40,234 bases of DNA. Source: a bacterium (GTDB taxonomy: Bacteria > Patescibacteriota > Minisyncoccia > Phycocordibacterales > CAIZLB01). Position numbers and translations under genes: made by a program. The stretch is taken from positions 1 to 40,234 of the forward strand of contig JBAXXP010000006.1 of the NCBI GenBank assembly GCA_037127815.1. Reading direction: 5' to 3'. The notes under the pieces were generated by a model. That model worked only from the letters and a program-made list of their open reading frames with translations, did no database searches and was not told where the DNA came from. Position 1 is the first letter of the stretch, and the number at the start of each line of letters is the position of its first letter. Below, in pieces: positions 1 through 8,515 of the stretch.

Positions 1-74
1 AGTTCCAGAAGGCGAACAAGGTACCAGGTACGGGATTCTTTGGGAAGATGACGAGAGGGGTGGTGGGGAGGTAG
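1..74 (+). CDS. C-terminal tail of a peptidoglycan-binding (PGB_1) domain protein, partial at window edge
   Basis: In frame 3 the sequence reads FQKANKVPGTGFFGKMTRG and stops at TAG (72-74). FQKANGIPxTGxFGxxTR is the end of the PG_binding_1 repeat that Parcubacteria attach to secreted or S-layer proteins. The 5' part lies outside the window, so size and remaining domains are unknown. Nearly the same DNA recurs at 38.7 kb in a context with no gene body. The domain assignment is from motif recognition. Confidence 0.6.
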   Translation, partial: FQKANKVPGTGFFGKMTRGVVGR

Positions 75-104
75 TTCTGTATGTACTTGTTGTAATCAAT
101 AAAT

Positions 105-136
105 TCGAGACGCTAAGCTCGGGTTTATTTTTTTGT
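105..136 (+). terminator. weak intrinsic terminator after the PGB-domain gene
   Basis: A short CGAG/CTCG stem around ACGCTAAG is followed by GGTTTATTTTTTT. The stem is only 4-5 bp, so this is a weak call supported mainly by the T-tract and its place after the stop codon. Confidence 0.4.
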
Positions 137-204
137 ACCTGTTGCTATTTCCTCATTTATATTGTATGATTGCTGGACTAAATTACACAAATACCAATAT
201 ATAT

Positions 205-1395
205 ATGAACAAACCAAACAATAAGGGATTCCAGAGATCAAAGCCAAAAAGTACGTCCAGAAGCGCCTCAAGAGGGGCTCCAAGCAGTGCTCCTATATTG
301 TCTGCACCCAGAGCACCTAGATACTCTCCAAGTACCTCAAGGTACTCACCATCACGTGGTGCAAAAGGTTCATCGGGCCGTTATTCAAACAATCCTAAGT
401 TTGTAACTTCATATGCTTCAAGAGGAATAACAAAGCATGCTCCAAGTAGTGCGCCTAGAATTATTCCAAAGATTTCAACTAGAATGGCACCTGACTATGC
501 TCCAAGGATTGCGCACGCACGTGTTTCAAGAGACGCTTCAATTGGTACTCCTGTTGTTGCTTCAAAAAATAACACATCATGGGGAAATGAAGCTGAGTGG
601 TACGATAACTATCTAGCTGACAGTGATTCATATCAGAAGCAAATAATCATGCCTAATATTATAAGAATCATTAATCCTACAGTGGGACAGAAGGTTCTGG
701 ATGTTGCTTGTGGACAAGGTCTTTTTTCTGAATCAATGATTGATAAGGGGGCAAATGTAGTAGGGGTGGATATTTCTAACGAGTTAATTACGGTTGCTAA
801 AAATAGATTCAAGGATAAGATATCAGAAAATGACGCCTTCATAGTTTCACCAGCTCATAAAATGATTTCAGCCGGAGTTGAAGAGAAGTCATGTGATTCT
901 GCAATGTGCATACTAGCGGCACAGAACATTGAGGAATTTGATATAGCTCTTAAGGAGTCTGCAAAGATATTAAAGCCAAAGGGAAAAATGGTAATTGTGT
1001 TAAATCACCCATGTTTCCGTGTTCCAAAGAACTCTGATTGGTATTTTGATGCAGAAGGTGGGGGACCTGAGGGAGACCCATCGTACACTATTGTTAATGG
1101 TAAAAAGGCAGGAAGATACGGAAGAGTTGTTTATAGTTACATGAGTGAAGAAGTTATAAAAATTGATATGCATCCAGGAGAAAAAGATAGAAGAAAGAAA
1201 TCTTATACAACATCATTCCATAGACCGATGCAGGTTTATAGTAAGTGGCTTGCTAATGCAGGTTTTGCAATACTAAGAATTGAGGAATGGACAAGTCACA
1301 AGAAGAGTAATCCAGGGACAAGAGAATTAGCTGATAAAAGATGTAAAAAGGAAATTCCTTTGTTTATGTGTATTGAAGCTGTACTGTGGGACTAG
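205..1395 (+). CDS. class I SAM-dependent methyltransferase with a basic repetitive N-terminal tail
   Basis: Residues about 125-396 form a Rossmann-fold methyltransferase of the Methyltransf_11/25 type. Motif I is VLDVACGQG near residue 165, followed by GVDIS (motif II acidic residue) and a post-motif region ILKPKGKMVIV. The first ~120 residues are low complexity and basic, rich in Ser, Arg, Ala and Pro, with APSSAP twice and repeated SAPR/SPSR-like units. They have no predicted fold and may bind nucleic acid or an acidic surface; that role is inference. The substrate cannot be named. I start at the ATG at 205; the longer reading begins with TTG and hydrophobic residues unlike the tail. An ATG at 166 is possible. 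The gene ends just before a copy of the dispersed palindrome. Confidence 0.75.
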   Translation: MNKPNNKGFQRSKPKSTSRSASRGAPSSAPILSAPRAPRYSPSTSRYSPSRGAKGSSGRYSNNPKFVTSYASRGITKHAPSSAPRIIPKISTRMAPDYAPRIAHARVSRDASIGTPVVASKNNTSWGNEAEWYDNYLADSDSYQKQIIMPNIIRIINPTVGQKVLDVACGQGLFSESMIDKGANVVGVDISNELITVAKNRFKDKISENDAFIVSPAHKMISAGVEEKSCDSAMCILAAQNIEEFDIALKESAKILKPKGKMVIVLNHPCFRVPKNSDWYFDAEGGGPEGDPSYTIVNGKKAGRYGRVVYSYMSEEVIKIDMHPGEKDRRKKSYTTSFHRPMQVYSKWLANAGFAILRIEEWTSHKKSNPGTRELADKRCKKEIPLFMCIEAVLWD

Positions 1396-1404
1396 TTTTT
1401 GTTT

Positions 1405-1438
1405 TTTGGGGTCAGGCACCATGGTGCCTGACCCCAAA
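1405..1438. repeat. dispersed palindrome, copy 1
   Basis: The core (1408-1435) is a perfect 28-nt palindrome with half-site GGGGTCAGGCACCA, extended by TTT/AAA to 34 nt. It lies between two plus-strand genes, 30 nt upstream of the -10 box of the CAP-domain gene. A T-run precedes it and no T-run follows, so it does not look like a standard terminator for the upstream gene. Confidence 0.9.
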
Positions 1439-1444
1439 TAGTCG

Positions 1445-1473
1445 TGGACTTATGGGTAAAATTATCGTAATAT
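1445..1473 (+). promoter_or_regulatory. promoter of CAP gene, leaderless type
   Basis: TGGACT (1445-1450), 17 nt, TAATAT (1468-1473), then 7 nt to the ATG at 1481. With usual -10 to start-site spacing, transcription begins at or within 1-2 nt of the ATG. Confidence 0.55.
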
Positions 1474-1480
1474 TACCGAC

Positions 1481-2455
1481 ATGAAGATATATAGGTTATT
1501 ACTTACAGTTCTAATATTTTTCATAGTTATCTATGCTTTTAGGGGGTATTTAAGACCCTCAGATTATGGTTTGGTTAATAATTCTATATTACAAACACTG
1601 GGTGTTTCAACAAATACCTCAAGTACCACAGCTGATGCAGGATTGGAACTATCAGCAAGTTCATCTCCAAGCCTATTGGATAAAATCAAGGAGATAGACA
1701 CTAAAATAAACAATTATACTATAAATAGAGATAAACTATCTCCTGTTATAGGTAATAATAATTCGTCAGATGTTGAAAATAGATTAACCACAGATGGTAT
1801 TTTCTTTGCCGCCAATTCAGAAAGAGTAAATCAATCACTGGACGTTCTTAAAAGGAATTCTGTTTTAGATATTTCTGCACAAATTAAACTTAACGATATG
1901 TTTAGTAATCAATACTTTGAACATGTCTCACCAAGTGGTACTAGTGTATCCGATGTTGTGAACGGTGTTGGATATACTTTTCTCGTTGTGGGTGAAAACC
2001 TTGCGCTTGGAAACTTTGCAGGGGATTCTAAGGTTACCGCTGCTTGGATGGCAAGCCCAGGACACAGAGCAAATATATTAGATAAAAGATATACAGAGAT
2101 AGGTGTTGCTGTTGGCTATGGTATGTATAAAGGTCAAATGCAATGGTTGGCAGTTCAGCATTTTGCTAGACCTATGTCGTCATGTCCATCTCCAAGTGCT
2201 GGAATTAAGACTAAAATTGCCACCGATAAGAACGATCTAGTTCAAAGAGAGGAAGACATTACTACTATGAAAAAAGTTGTAGATAAGACTGAGTCATCTG
2301 ACGCTAATTTCACATTAACAGTATCTAGTTATAATGCACTTGTTAACGATTATAATAATAGACTTAAAAATCTTAGAACAGAAATAGCTAACTACAATGA
2401 ACAGGTTAAGAACTATAATACTTGTTTGGATTCAGTTACGCTGGCAACACAATAA
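1481..2455 (+). CDS. secreted or membrane-anchored CAP (SCP/PR1) domain protein
   Basis: The 324-residue protein starts with a hydrophobic segment (about 4-20), a signal anchor or signal peptide, so it acts outside the membrane. Residues about 128-235 are a CAP domain: HVSPSGTSVSDVV, GENLALG and SPGHRANIL match the CAP signature motifs. In bacteria such domains occur in cell-wall and spore proteins; biochemical function is mostly unknown. A Ser/Thr-rich linker (40-60) precedes a short helical region. The C-terminal ~80 residues are predicted coiled coil (NALVNDYNNRLKNLRTEIAN). Two Cys (SCPSPS and NTCLD) flank the coiled coil and might form a disulfide. It is a single gene between the palindrome and a long hairpin. 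Confidence 0.85.
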   Translation: MKIYRLLLTVLIFFIVIYAFRGYLRPSDYGLVNNSILQTLGVSTNTSSTTADAGLELSASSSPSLLDKIKEIDTKINNYTINRDKLSPVIGNNNSSDVENRLTTDGIFFAANSERVNQSLDVLKRNSVLDISAQIKLNDMFSNQYFEHVSPSGTSVSDVVNGVGYTFLVVGENLALGNFAGDSKVTAAWMASPGHRANILDKRYTEIGVAVGYGMYKGQMQWLAVQHFARPMSSCPSPSAGIKTKIATDKNDLVQREEDITTMKKVVDKTESSDANFTLTVSSYNALVNDYNNRLKNLRTEIANYNEQVKNYNTCLDSVTLATQ

Positions 2456-2510
2456 GACACATAGAAATACTCCAGAGACGTTATGCGCCTCTGGAGTATT
2501 TCTATGTGTC
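2456..2510. terminator. 22-bp perfect hairpin between convergent genes
   Basis: It begins at the base after the CAP gene stop. Arms 2456-2477 and 2489-2510 are perfectly complementary over 22 bp, with an 11-nt loop ACGTTATGCGC. It sits between convergent genes, which suggests a bidirectional transcription end, but neither side carries a long T-run; the only T-rich part is TATTT inside the stem. Confidence 0.6.
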
Positions 2511-2545
2511 TATGTCTTGTAATCATTGTGACGATGAGGATCTCC

Positions 2546-3715
2546 TTATGTAAGCTTCCTTGCGTATCTTACCCCAAGTAGCATTATTAAGGCTAATATT
2601 ATCCATGAATACTCTGTACCCATCGTAAAAATTGCTACCGTTGCAACAGCTGGAACTATCAAAAAAGGAATACTTCTGGCCATTCTAAATAAGCTAATGT
2701 AGCCTGAGTTTGTTGCTTTAACATGTTTGAAGAAATATATTTCTGTTGATACTTCAACTATACTTGCTCCAATTCTAGAGACAAATAATATTGTTGCCCA
2801 AAATATAAAGTTCTTGTCTGTAATAAAAGACATTATTAGTACGGAAAAAGCCATAATTAGGAAACCAAAAATTAAGACCATTTTTTCATCATGTCTTCTG
2901 TCTTCAATTTTTCCAACCAGGAATTGAAATAGTATAAAAGGAAGTAGTGCAATACCTAAAATTAAACCAACTTCTTCCCAGTTAAAGCCGATGTCCTTTA
3001 TTAAGTAAAGCGGCATGTAAATTACCATCCAACAGTAGAAAACATTCAGTAGAAAATCATCGATAAATACATCGTAAACATTTTCAGAATTTAAAAAGTG
3101 TTTAATAGTACGAGTTATATCTATCTTGGGATATTCAGGATCTTTGAAGTTCTTAAAATTCAAAAGAATGATTAATAGGAATGGAATTAAAAATAGAGCT
3201 GATATGGAATATATTTTCCAATACTCAGTACTTTCACTTAGTATAAGCCCAACCATAACGGGGGTTATTATTGGAGCTAGATTATATACAGTTAGATACA
3301 TTCCTCTGACACTACCTACGTATTTTTGCTCCGTGTTTTGTTCTAGAAAAATATCTAAGCAGTAGAAAAGAATAGGACCAATTCCTTGATGTATCACAAA
3401 GAATGCAGCAACAGCAAGGCTCCATGGAAGGAATGCAATACCAAGTAGTATGGATAATTCTACTCCAGTTAGCATAAGTATTAATCTAAAATTACCTCTT
3501 TGTCTTAGGTATTTTGGAATAAGGAGAAAGGTTGAGATACTGGCTAGTGCTCCAAGCATGTAAACGATACCAACCTGAGTTTCAGATAGGAATCCAGAAA
3601 GAAAGCTTGAGTTTATAAAGTAAATTAAATATGTGTGAAAGGAGAGAAGAAGAACTGATACTAGTATGACCAGTAAAACATTTAATGTTTTAATTTTATT
3701 CACAATTTTATCCAT
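2546..3715 (-). CDS. major facilitator superfamily (MFS) transporter
   Basis: The 389-residue protein is almost entirely hydrophobic, with about 12 predicted membrane helices in two halves split by a polar loop near residue 200 (FKNFKDPEYPKIDITRT). The inter-helix basic loops (PKYLRQRGNFR after helix 2, GKIEDRRHDEKM after helix 8) resemble the MFS loop 2-3/8-9 motif. No substrate-specific residues are recognisable; drug or metabolite efflux is possible. It has its own promoter (TAAAAT 6 nt before ATG) directly downstream of palindrome copy 2, so it is probably not cotranscribed with RNase J. Confidence 0.8.
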   Translation of the reverse strand: MDKIVNKIKTLNVLLVILVSVLLLSFHTYLIYFINSSFLSGFLSETQVGIVYMLGALASISTFLLIPKYLRQRGNFRLILMLTGVELSILLGIAFLPWSLAVAAFFVIHQGIGPILFYCLDIFLEQNTEQKYVGSVRGMYLTVYNLAPIITPVMVGLILSESTEYWKIYSISALFLIPFLLIILLNFKNFKDPEYPKIDITRTIKHFLNSENVYDVFIDDFLLNVFYCWMVIYMPLYLIKDIGFNWEEVGLILGIALLPFILFQFLVGKIEDRRHDEKMVLIFGFLIMAFSVLIMSFITDKNFIFWATILFVSRIGASIVEVSTEIYFFKHVKATNSGYISLFRMARSIPFLIVPAVATVAIFTMGTEYSWIILALIMLLGVRYARKLT

Positions 3716-3721
3716 GTATTT

Positions 3722-3727
3722 ATTTTA
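3722..3727 (-). promoter_or_regulatory. -10 box of MFS gene, leaderless type
   Basis: On the minus strand TAAAAT is followed by AAATAC and then the ATG (spacer 6). The expected -35 position abuts the dispersed palindrome. Confidence 0.5.
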
Positions 3728-3737
3728 GCACAGACTA

Positions 3738-3790
3738 GGGTTGGGCACCAAAAATTGGGGTCAGGCACCATGGTGCCTGACCCCAATTTT
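3738..3790. repeat. dispersed palindrome, copy 2, with a decayed half-copy
   Basis: The 28-nt core (3757-3784) is identical to the other copies. The flanks AAAATT/AATTTT extend it to a 40-nt perfect palindrome (3751-3790). Immediately beside it, 3738-3750 (GGGTTGGGCACCA) matches the half-site GGGTCAGGCACCA at 11 of 13 positions, as if a second half-copy had decayed. On the minus strand the element is followed by TTTTTGG, so here it could terminate RNase J transcription. Confidence 0.85.
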
Positions 3791-3813
3791 TGTTTTATTC
3801 TAATTTATTTATA

Positions 3814-6018
3814 CTATACGCAAATCATCACCGGAATGATAATAGGCTTCTTAGCAGTTTGTTGGAAAAGAAATTTTCCCAATGACTCTGAAACAACGTC
3901 TTTAACGTAATCAATGTTAATAGGATGAGAACCTTGAGTAACCTGCTCAATACAGCTCTTAACAAGGTATCTAGTCTCTCTAAGTAACTCCTGTGACTCA
4001 CGCAAGTAAACTGAACCTCTTGAAATAATATCAGGAGACTTCTTAAGCTTACCAGTTGAAGCATTAATCAATGCGATTACAACGAATATTCCATCTTGAG
4101 ATAAGATCTGTCTATCTCTAATAACAACATCCTGTATATCTCCAATAGTGAATCCATCAACCATAACAGTATTGTTTGGAGCTTTTGTAGAAAGTCTAAC
4201 TAGCTTTGTTCCTCCGTCTTGGATTTCAATAATAGTACCGTCGTCTGGAACAATTACATTTTCCTTTGGAACTCCAAGATTCTCGGCAAGCTCAGCGTGT
4301 AATCTAAGCATATAGTGATGTCCGTGAATTGGAATAAAGAATTTAGGACGAAGTTTTCTGTGTAGCCATTCAATTTCACCTCTGTTTCCGTGTCCTGTTG
4401 AGTGAATATAAACATCAGAAGTTCTATAGTGAATAATCTTTACACCAAGTCTCGCAACATTGTCTTTCAACTTTTGAACAGCCTTTTCATTTCCTGGAAT
4501 AATTGATGAAGACAAAACCAGTGTGTCTCTATCTGTTAATCTGAAATTCTTAATACTGTTTGTAGATGCGCGCATTAGGAATGCAAATTCATCTCCTTGT
4601 GCACCTGTTGCAAGTACAACAATCTTATCTGGTGGGTATTGATCAATTTCAGCACCACTGATTACAGTTCCTGGTTTGATTTTTAACATTCCAGCGGCAA
4701 TTGCAATGTCCACGTTATTCTTCATACTTCTTCCTTCGATAATCAATCTTTTACCATACTTCTCACAAGCCATGATGACGTGTGCGATACGGTGAAAGTG
4801 TGAAGCAAACATTCCCATTATAAGTCTACCGTGTGTAGCTCTAATTATTTCATCGAGGTTCTCATGAACAATATAGTCAGGTGTAGAGAATCCTGGGTTT
4901 TCTATGTTTGTAGATTCACCCATAAATAGCAGAACATTTTTACCATCGAAAAGATCGTAATTTTTCTCTTCCTCTGCAGTAACAACAGTCTCTCTGTGAT
5001 CTAGCTTAAAGTCTCCAGGGTTAACAATCATTCCATAAGGAGTATCAACGATAACACCCATGGCATCTGGAATACTGTGACTAACACCAAAGAATCTAAC
5101 ACTGATGTTTCCAAGCTTAACTGACTCTCTATCTCTTTCTACGATTCTATAATCAACTGGTGGAAGATGAGGAAATTCAGATTGACGCTTCTTAATCATC
5201 AAAGAAGTTAAATTTCTTGTGTAAAGTGGGGGATTACCAATTCTGTCCATAATAAATGGAAGCCCTCCAATGTGGTCTAAGTGACCGTGGGTAATGATAA
5301 TTGCTCTAATCTTATCCTTTCTTTCTTCAAGATATTTTGTGTTAGGAAGAATATAGTCAATACCTGGTGTATCAGTGTCTTTGAATTTAAATCCTGCGTC
5401 AATAATGATGATATCGTTTCCGATTTCAATCAATGACATGTTCATTCCAATTTCTTCAACTCCTCCAAGTGGAATAATTCTAATGTTTTCTCCTACAGGA
5501 GGAATATGTAAACTCTCAGGTGCTTTTTGTACATCTGATGCGTTTGAAACAGTTCTCTTTGTTGGATCAGCTTTTTTGTGTCTGCTAATTTGAGTTCTTC
5601 TTTTTGGTCCACGAGCAGGCATCATTTGGTCGCCCTGAGGTTGTCCTTGGAACGCTCCTTGTCCTTGTGGTGCACGATCATTATATTGTCCAGCATCTCT
5701 TGGTCCATAGTCAGCTTGATTGTTTTGTTGTGGGCCTTGTTGCGCATTTGAGCGAGCGCTGTTTACGCTTCTGTTGTACTCAGCAGAGCTTCTCGGTCCT
5801 GTCGCTGATGCTGACGGGTGAGCTGACGATGTTGGAGTTGATGTACGAGAAGTGCTTTCTGTTCCAACAGCTCTCTCTATTGCCATATCAAGGCTTTTGT
5901 CTAGGTTGTTATCATTGTTATTACCACTATCTTGCGCTGTATTTGTACTAGCATTTATTATTTGCTGAAATGGCTTAACGATAGGTGGTCTTGTGTTATA
6001 TGAGTTTCTGTAGTTCAT
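3814..6018 (-). CDS. rnj: ribonuclease J with long disordered N-terminal extension
   Basis: Residues about 177-734 are a metallo-beta-lactamase/beta-CASP ribonuclease J, the 5'-to-3' exonuclease and endonuclease of RNA decay and processing. The metal-binding motif THGHLDHIGG gives H244, H246, D248 and H249. SHSIPDAMG, NPGDFKLD, the beta-CASP STGHGNRGE and PIHGHHYM follow in order, and the C-terminal RNase J dimer domain is present, so the enzyme looks complete. Residues 1-176 are disordered, rich in Asn, Gln, Ser and Pro, and end in a basic patch (ARGPKRRTQISRHKK). RNase J of Firmicutes is about 555 residues and lacks this. The tail might hold RNA or partner proteins, which is inference. It lies 33 nt downstream of the solute-binding protein gene. 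Confidence 0.93.
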   Translation of the reverse strand: MNYRNSYNTRPPIVKPFQQIINASTNTAQDSGNNNDNNLDKSLDMAIERAVGTESTSRTSTPTSSAHPSASATGPRSSAEYNRSVNSARSNAQQGPQQNNQADYGPRDAGQYNDRAPQGQGAFQGQPQGDQMMPARGPKRRTQISRHKKADPTKRTVSNASDVQKAPESLHIPPVGENIRIIPLGGVEEIGMNMSLIEIGNDIIIIDAGFKFKDTDTPGIDYILPNTKYLEERKDKIRAIIITHGHLDHIGGLPFIMDRIGNPPLYTRNLTSLMIKKRQSEFPHLPPVDYRIVERDRESVKLGNISVRFFGVSHSIPDAMGVIVDTPYGMIVNPGDFKLDHRETVVTAEEEKNYDLFDGKNVLLFMGESTNIENPGFSTPDYIVHENLDEIIRATHGRLIMGMFASHFHRIAHVIMACEKYGKRLIIEGRSMKNNVDIAIAAGMLKIKPGTVISGAEIDQYPPDKIVVLATGAQGDEFAFLMRASTNSIKNFRLTDRDTLVLSSSIIPGNEKAVQKLKDNVARLGVKIIHYRTSDVYIHSTGHGNRGEIEWLHRKLRPKFFIPIHGHHYMLRLHAELAENLGVPKENVIVPDDGTIIEIQDGGTKLVRLSTKAPNNTVMVDGFTIGDIQDVVIRDRQILSQDGIFVVIALINASTGKLKKSPDIISRGSVYLRESQELLRETRYLVKSCIEQVTQGSHPINIDYVKDVVSESLGKFLFQQTAKKPIIIPVMICV

Positions 6019-6051
6019 TTTGTTAGTTTTAATTTATTTTAATTTGTTGTT

Positions 6052-7902
6052 TTATTTTTCCGTATTTGTCTTTATTAAGAATTTCCAAATATTTTCTGTA
6101 TCCGTATACCATTTGTTTACATTTGCAAATCTTTCCGATGAGTGATTAAGATTTTCTATCGTTATGCCTTTTGCTCTGCCTGATGTTAAATAAATGTAGT
6201 CTGGTGAATAAAGGAAGATTGCTGGTACATCGTTATTAATTTCTTTTTCAATGCTTTTGTATGCTTCCAATCTGTTGCCGTCATCTGTACTGCTTCTTGC
6301 TGTGTCTAATAGTTTGTCTACTTTTAAATTTGCGTACAATGCGATGTTTAGCCCCGGATCGTTTCTCTGCGATGAATGCCAGAAGGGGTATAGGTCTAGG
6401 TCTCTGTTTATAATGTTTCCAAATAGTAGTGCACTATACTTTCTTGGTCTGATTACTTTTGAGTTTAGATCTGCTGGATCAAATATTTCTAAATCAACTT
6501 TTGCTCCAATCTTTGCCCATATATCCCTCAGTTCTTCTGCCGTCTTTTTTAATTCTGGAATGTTCGATGTTGAGAACGAGAAGGTGAGAGTCTGTGTGCT
6601 TGATGTCTTTCCTGTTTTTGTAACCTTGGTCATTATTCCTTGATCGTTCATTTTCCAACCTGCGTCTGTTAATATTTTTTTGGCGACTTCTATGTTGTCT
6701 ATCTCTATGGGTTTGGGATTATCTGCGTCTGTTGTGTTTCCGTTTATATCATCTGTTTCGGTTACGTCTTTTGCTTTATCTAAATCAGTTTGTTGATCAT
6801 ATGGTATTGGTCCCGTTGCAGGAGTAGCAAATCCATTGAACACATTTTTAATTAAAGTATCTCTATTAATTGCTGTATTAAGAGCTTGTCTCACTTCTTT
6901 GTTTAATAAAACTGGAGCCTGACTTTGATTAAAGAATACTGCAAAAAGTCTTGGTAGTGTTGATTTAACAACATGTTCATTGCTTGATGAAATGCTTTTA
7001 ATATTAGCTTTCACCGCAGCAGCTGGTGTTATTCCACCTAGTCCATCTATTTCACCTTTATTGTATGCGTTTACCGCATCGTCTTCATTTTTATAAAATT
7101 TAACTACGAAATCTTTGATAAGAGGTTTTCCTCCTTCATAATTTGAAAATGATTCTAGAGTATATGACTGATATATTCCTGAACTATCACGAGATGATGA
7201 TTTTATCTTATAAGCTCCAGCTCCAACAGGCTCTCTATTGAAGGCACTGATGTCAAAGGCCTCTGGTGAAACAACTGACCAGATATGCTTTGGCAAAATA
7301 CCCATAGCCATGTTCTCAATAAAAGGTGCATAAGGTTTCTTAAGAATGAACTTAATCTCTGTTGGACTAACTTTTTGAATTTGAACACCATTCCAGTTCA
7401 ATGCTTTTGGACTATTGATTTGAACGTCAGATACTTTTTGAATTGTGAATTCAACATCATCTGTTGTAAGTGGGGAACCATCGTGAAAAGTTAAATTACT
7501 CTTAAGTTTGAAGTCGTATGTTAGACCATCGTCAGATACAGTATATGAGTCTGCAAGTTCAGGAACTAATTGACCACCTTCTGATGGCTTAAGAAGTCCA
7601 GCGTAGATAAGGGAAGTCATGTCCTTGTCTGCGTCAGTGTAGCTGATAAGTGGATTGATGAATCTTGCGTACCCAACAATACCTTCTGTATATGTGCCAG
7701 TATATGTTGGTACTGAAACTGTAAAGGATTTGTTTACTACATCCAGTATTGCTAACCCACTTATTATAAATACAACTAGCAATGCATAAAAAATAGTCTT
7801 TTCAACAATGCTAAAAGATTTAATAGTAATTTTTATTCTATTTAGGAGACTTGATTGATTGACTCTAGTTGATTCCAGAGTTTCGTTTGTATTTTCGCTC
7901 AT
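6052..7902 (-). CDS. family 5 extracellular solute-binding protein (peptide/nickel ABC type)
   Basis: This 616-residue protein matches SBP_bac_5: YTDADKDMTSLIYAGLLKPSEGG, the conserved LTYDFKLKSNLTFHDGSPLTTDDVEFT, and EVRQALNTAINRDTL. A cytoplasmic head of ~36 residues precedes one membrane helix (about 37-58), so it is membrane-anchored rather than a lipoprotein. Family members bind oligopeptides, dipeptides or nickel for ABC import. No permease or ATPase gene is in the window, so this is an orphan binding protein here. It lies downstream of secG on the same strand (149-nt gap). It is about 80 residues longer than classical OppA-like proteins, partly from an Asp/Asn-rich insert (KDVTETDDINGNTTDADNP). 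Confidence 0.88.
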   Translation of the reverse strand: MSENTNETLESTRVNQSSLLNRIKITIKSFSIVEKTIFYALLVVFIISGLAILDVVNKSFTVSVPTYTGTYTEGIVGYARFINPLISYTDADKDMTSLIYAGLLKPSEGGQLVPELADSYTVSDDGLTYDFKLKSNLTFHDGSPLTTDDVEFTIQKVSDVQINSPKALNWNGVQIQKVSPTEIKFILKKPYAPFIENMAMGILPKHIWSVVSPEAFDISAFNREPVGAGAYKIKSSSRDSSGIYQSYTLESFSNYEGGKPLIKDFVVKFYKNEDDAVNAYNKGEIDGLGGITPAAAVKANIKSISSSNEHVVKSTLPRLFAVFFNQSQAPVLLNKEVRQALNTAINRDTLIKNVFNGFATPATGPIPYDQQTDLDKAKDVTETDDINGNTTDADNPKPIEIDNIEVAKKILTDAGWKMNDQGIMTKVTKTGKTSSTQTLTFSFSTSNIPELKKTAEELRDIWAKIGAKVDLEIFDPADLNSKVIRPRKYSALLFGNIINRDLDLYPFWHSSQRNDPGLNIALYANLKVDKLLDTARSSTDDGNRLEAYKSIEKEINNDVPAIFLYSPDYIYLTSGRAKGITIENLNHSSERFANVNKWYTDTENIWKFLIKTNTEK

Positions 7903-8050
7903 GTGTGCTTTCGCGTTTTAGAATGGTACCTAGATAATTTTTTGATAGAGCAAAGTGGTTCTTCTTGGAGATTGTACGGCAAAATACCGATTTATGTCCT
8001 ATTTACCCGAATCTGTAGAGTATTATAGAGTTCTGTGAAAGGTAATAGGT

Positions 8051-8281
8051 TTATGCAAGGCGTAGAGCAATAATTGCAGATGCAACAAACAATAGTGTAA
8101 GAACAATTGTTGCTATAAATAGAAATTTCTCAAATCCACGTCTAGTTCTCCAACTTGAAACAGTATCACTTCCGCCAAATGCACCTCCTGCGCCAGCTTC
8201 TGAGTGTTGCAACAGAATAAAGACCGTTAATAGAACGGCTAGCACGATTTGTATAATAGAGAGTATTGAGCGGATATCCAT
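8051..8281 (-). CDS. secG: SecG preprotein translocase subunit
   Basis: The 76-residue protein has the SecG layout: helix 1 (IIQIVLAVLLTVFILLQ), the conserved cytoplasmic loop GAGGAFGGSDT, and helix 2 (FLFIATIVLTLLFVASAIIAL). SecG assists SecYEG-mediated export. A longer reading to 8455 crosses the long hairpin and adds 58 residues not found in SecG, so I choose the internal ATG at 8281, which also has TATACT 10 nt upstream. Confidence 0.92.
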   Translation of the reverse strand: MDIRSILSIIQIVLAVLLTVFILLQHSEAGAGGAFGGSDTVSSWRTRRGFEKFLFIATIVLTLLFVASAIIALRLA

Positions 8282-8291
8282 CGTTGAAGAC

Positions 8292-8297
8292 AGTATA
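8292..8297 (-). promoter_or_regulatory. -10 box of secG
   Basis: TATACT on the minus strand lies 10 nt before the ATG, predicting a leader of only a few nucleotides. Confidence 0.5.
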
Positions 8298-8317
8298 GCA
8301 GATATGCAAAGGGAGTC

Positions 8318-8445
8318 AATATCCCATCCGAGGAAAACACATCCATATTGTGAACACGCCAGTTTCTTGCTAGAAACTGACTCTGCTCGCTGCAGCTCGC
8401 AAGTTTCACATATGGATGTGTTTTCCTCGGATGAAATGAGATATT
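8318..8445. repeat. long inverted-repeat hairpin between secG and lemA
   Basis: Arms 8325-8348 and 8410-8433 are perfectly complementary over 24 bp (CATCCGAGG...ATCCATAT). Past a one-base bulge the pairing continues a few bases into the loop. Outside it, AATATC (8318-8323) pairs with GATATT (8440-8445). The 61-nt loop holds a smaller hairpin AGTTTC/GAAACT and GC-rich GCTCGCTGCAGCTCGC. No gene is convincing here. It could be a MITE-like element, a structured RNA or a transcription barrier between divergent genes. Confidence 0.8.
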
Positions 8446-8515
8446 CCAACTTCATGTTTGGTAGGACTATTGTATATGGGATGAATAGCCTTTTTGGTAG
8501 GGCGTGGTAAAATAG

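Noticed and set aside
5604-5951. 115-codon plus-strand ORF inside RNase J
   Set aside because: It is the complement of the low-complexity N-terminal extension; its composition mirrors the repetitive codons on the true strand.
8282-8455. 58-residue N-terminal extension of SecG
   Set aside because: It crosses the 24-bp hairpin, is absent from SecG proteins, and the internal ATG has a TATACT box.
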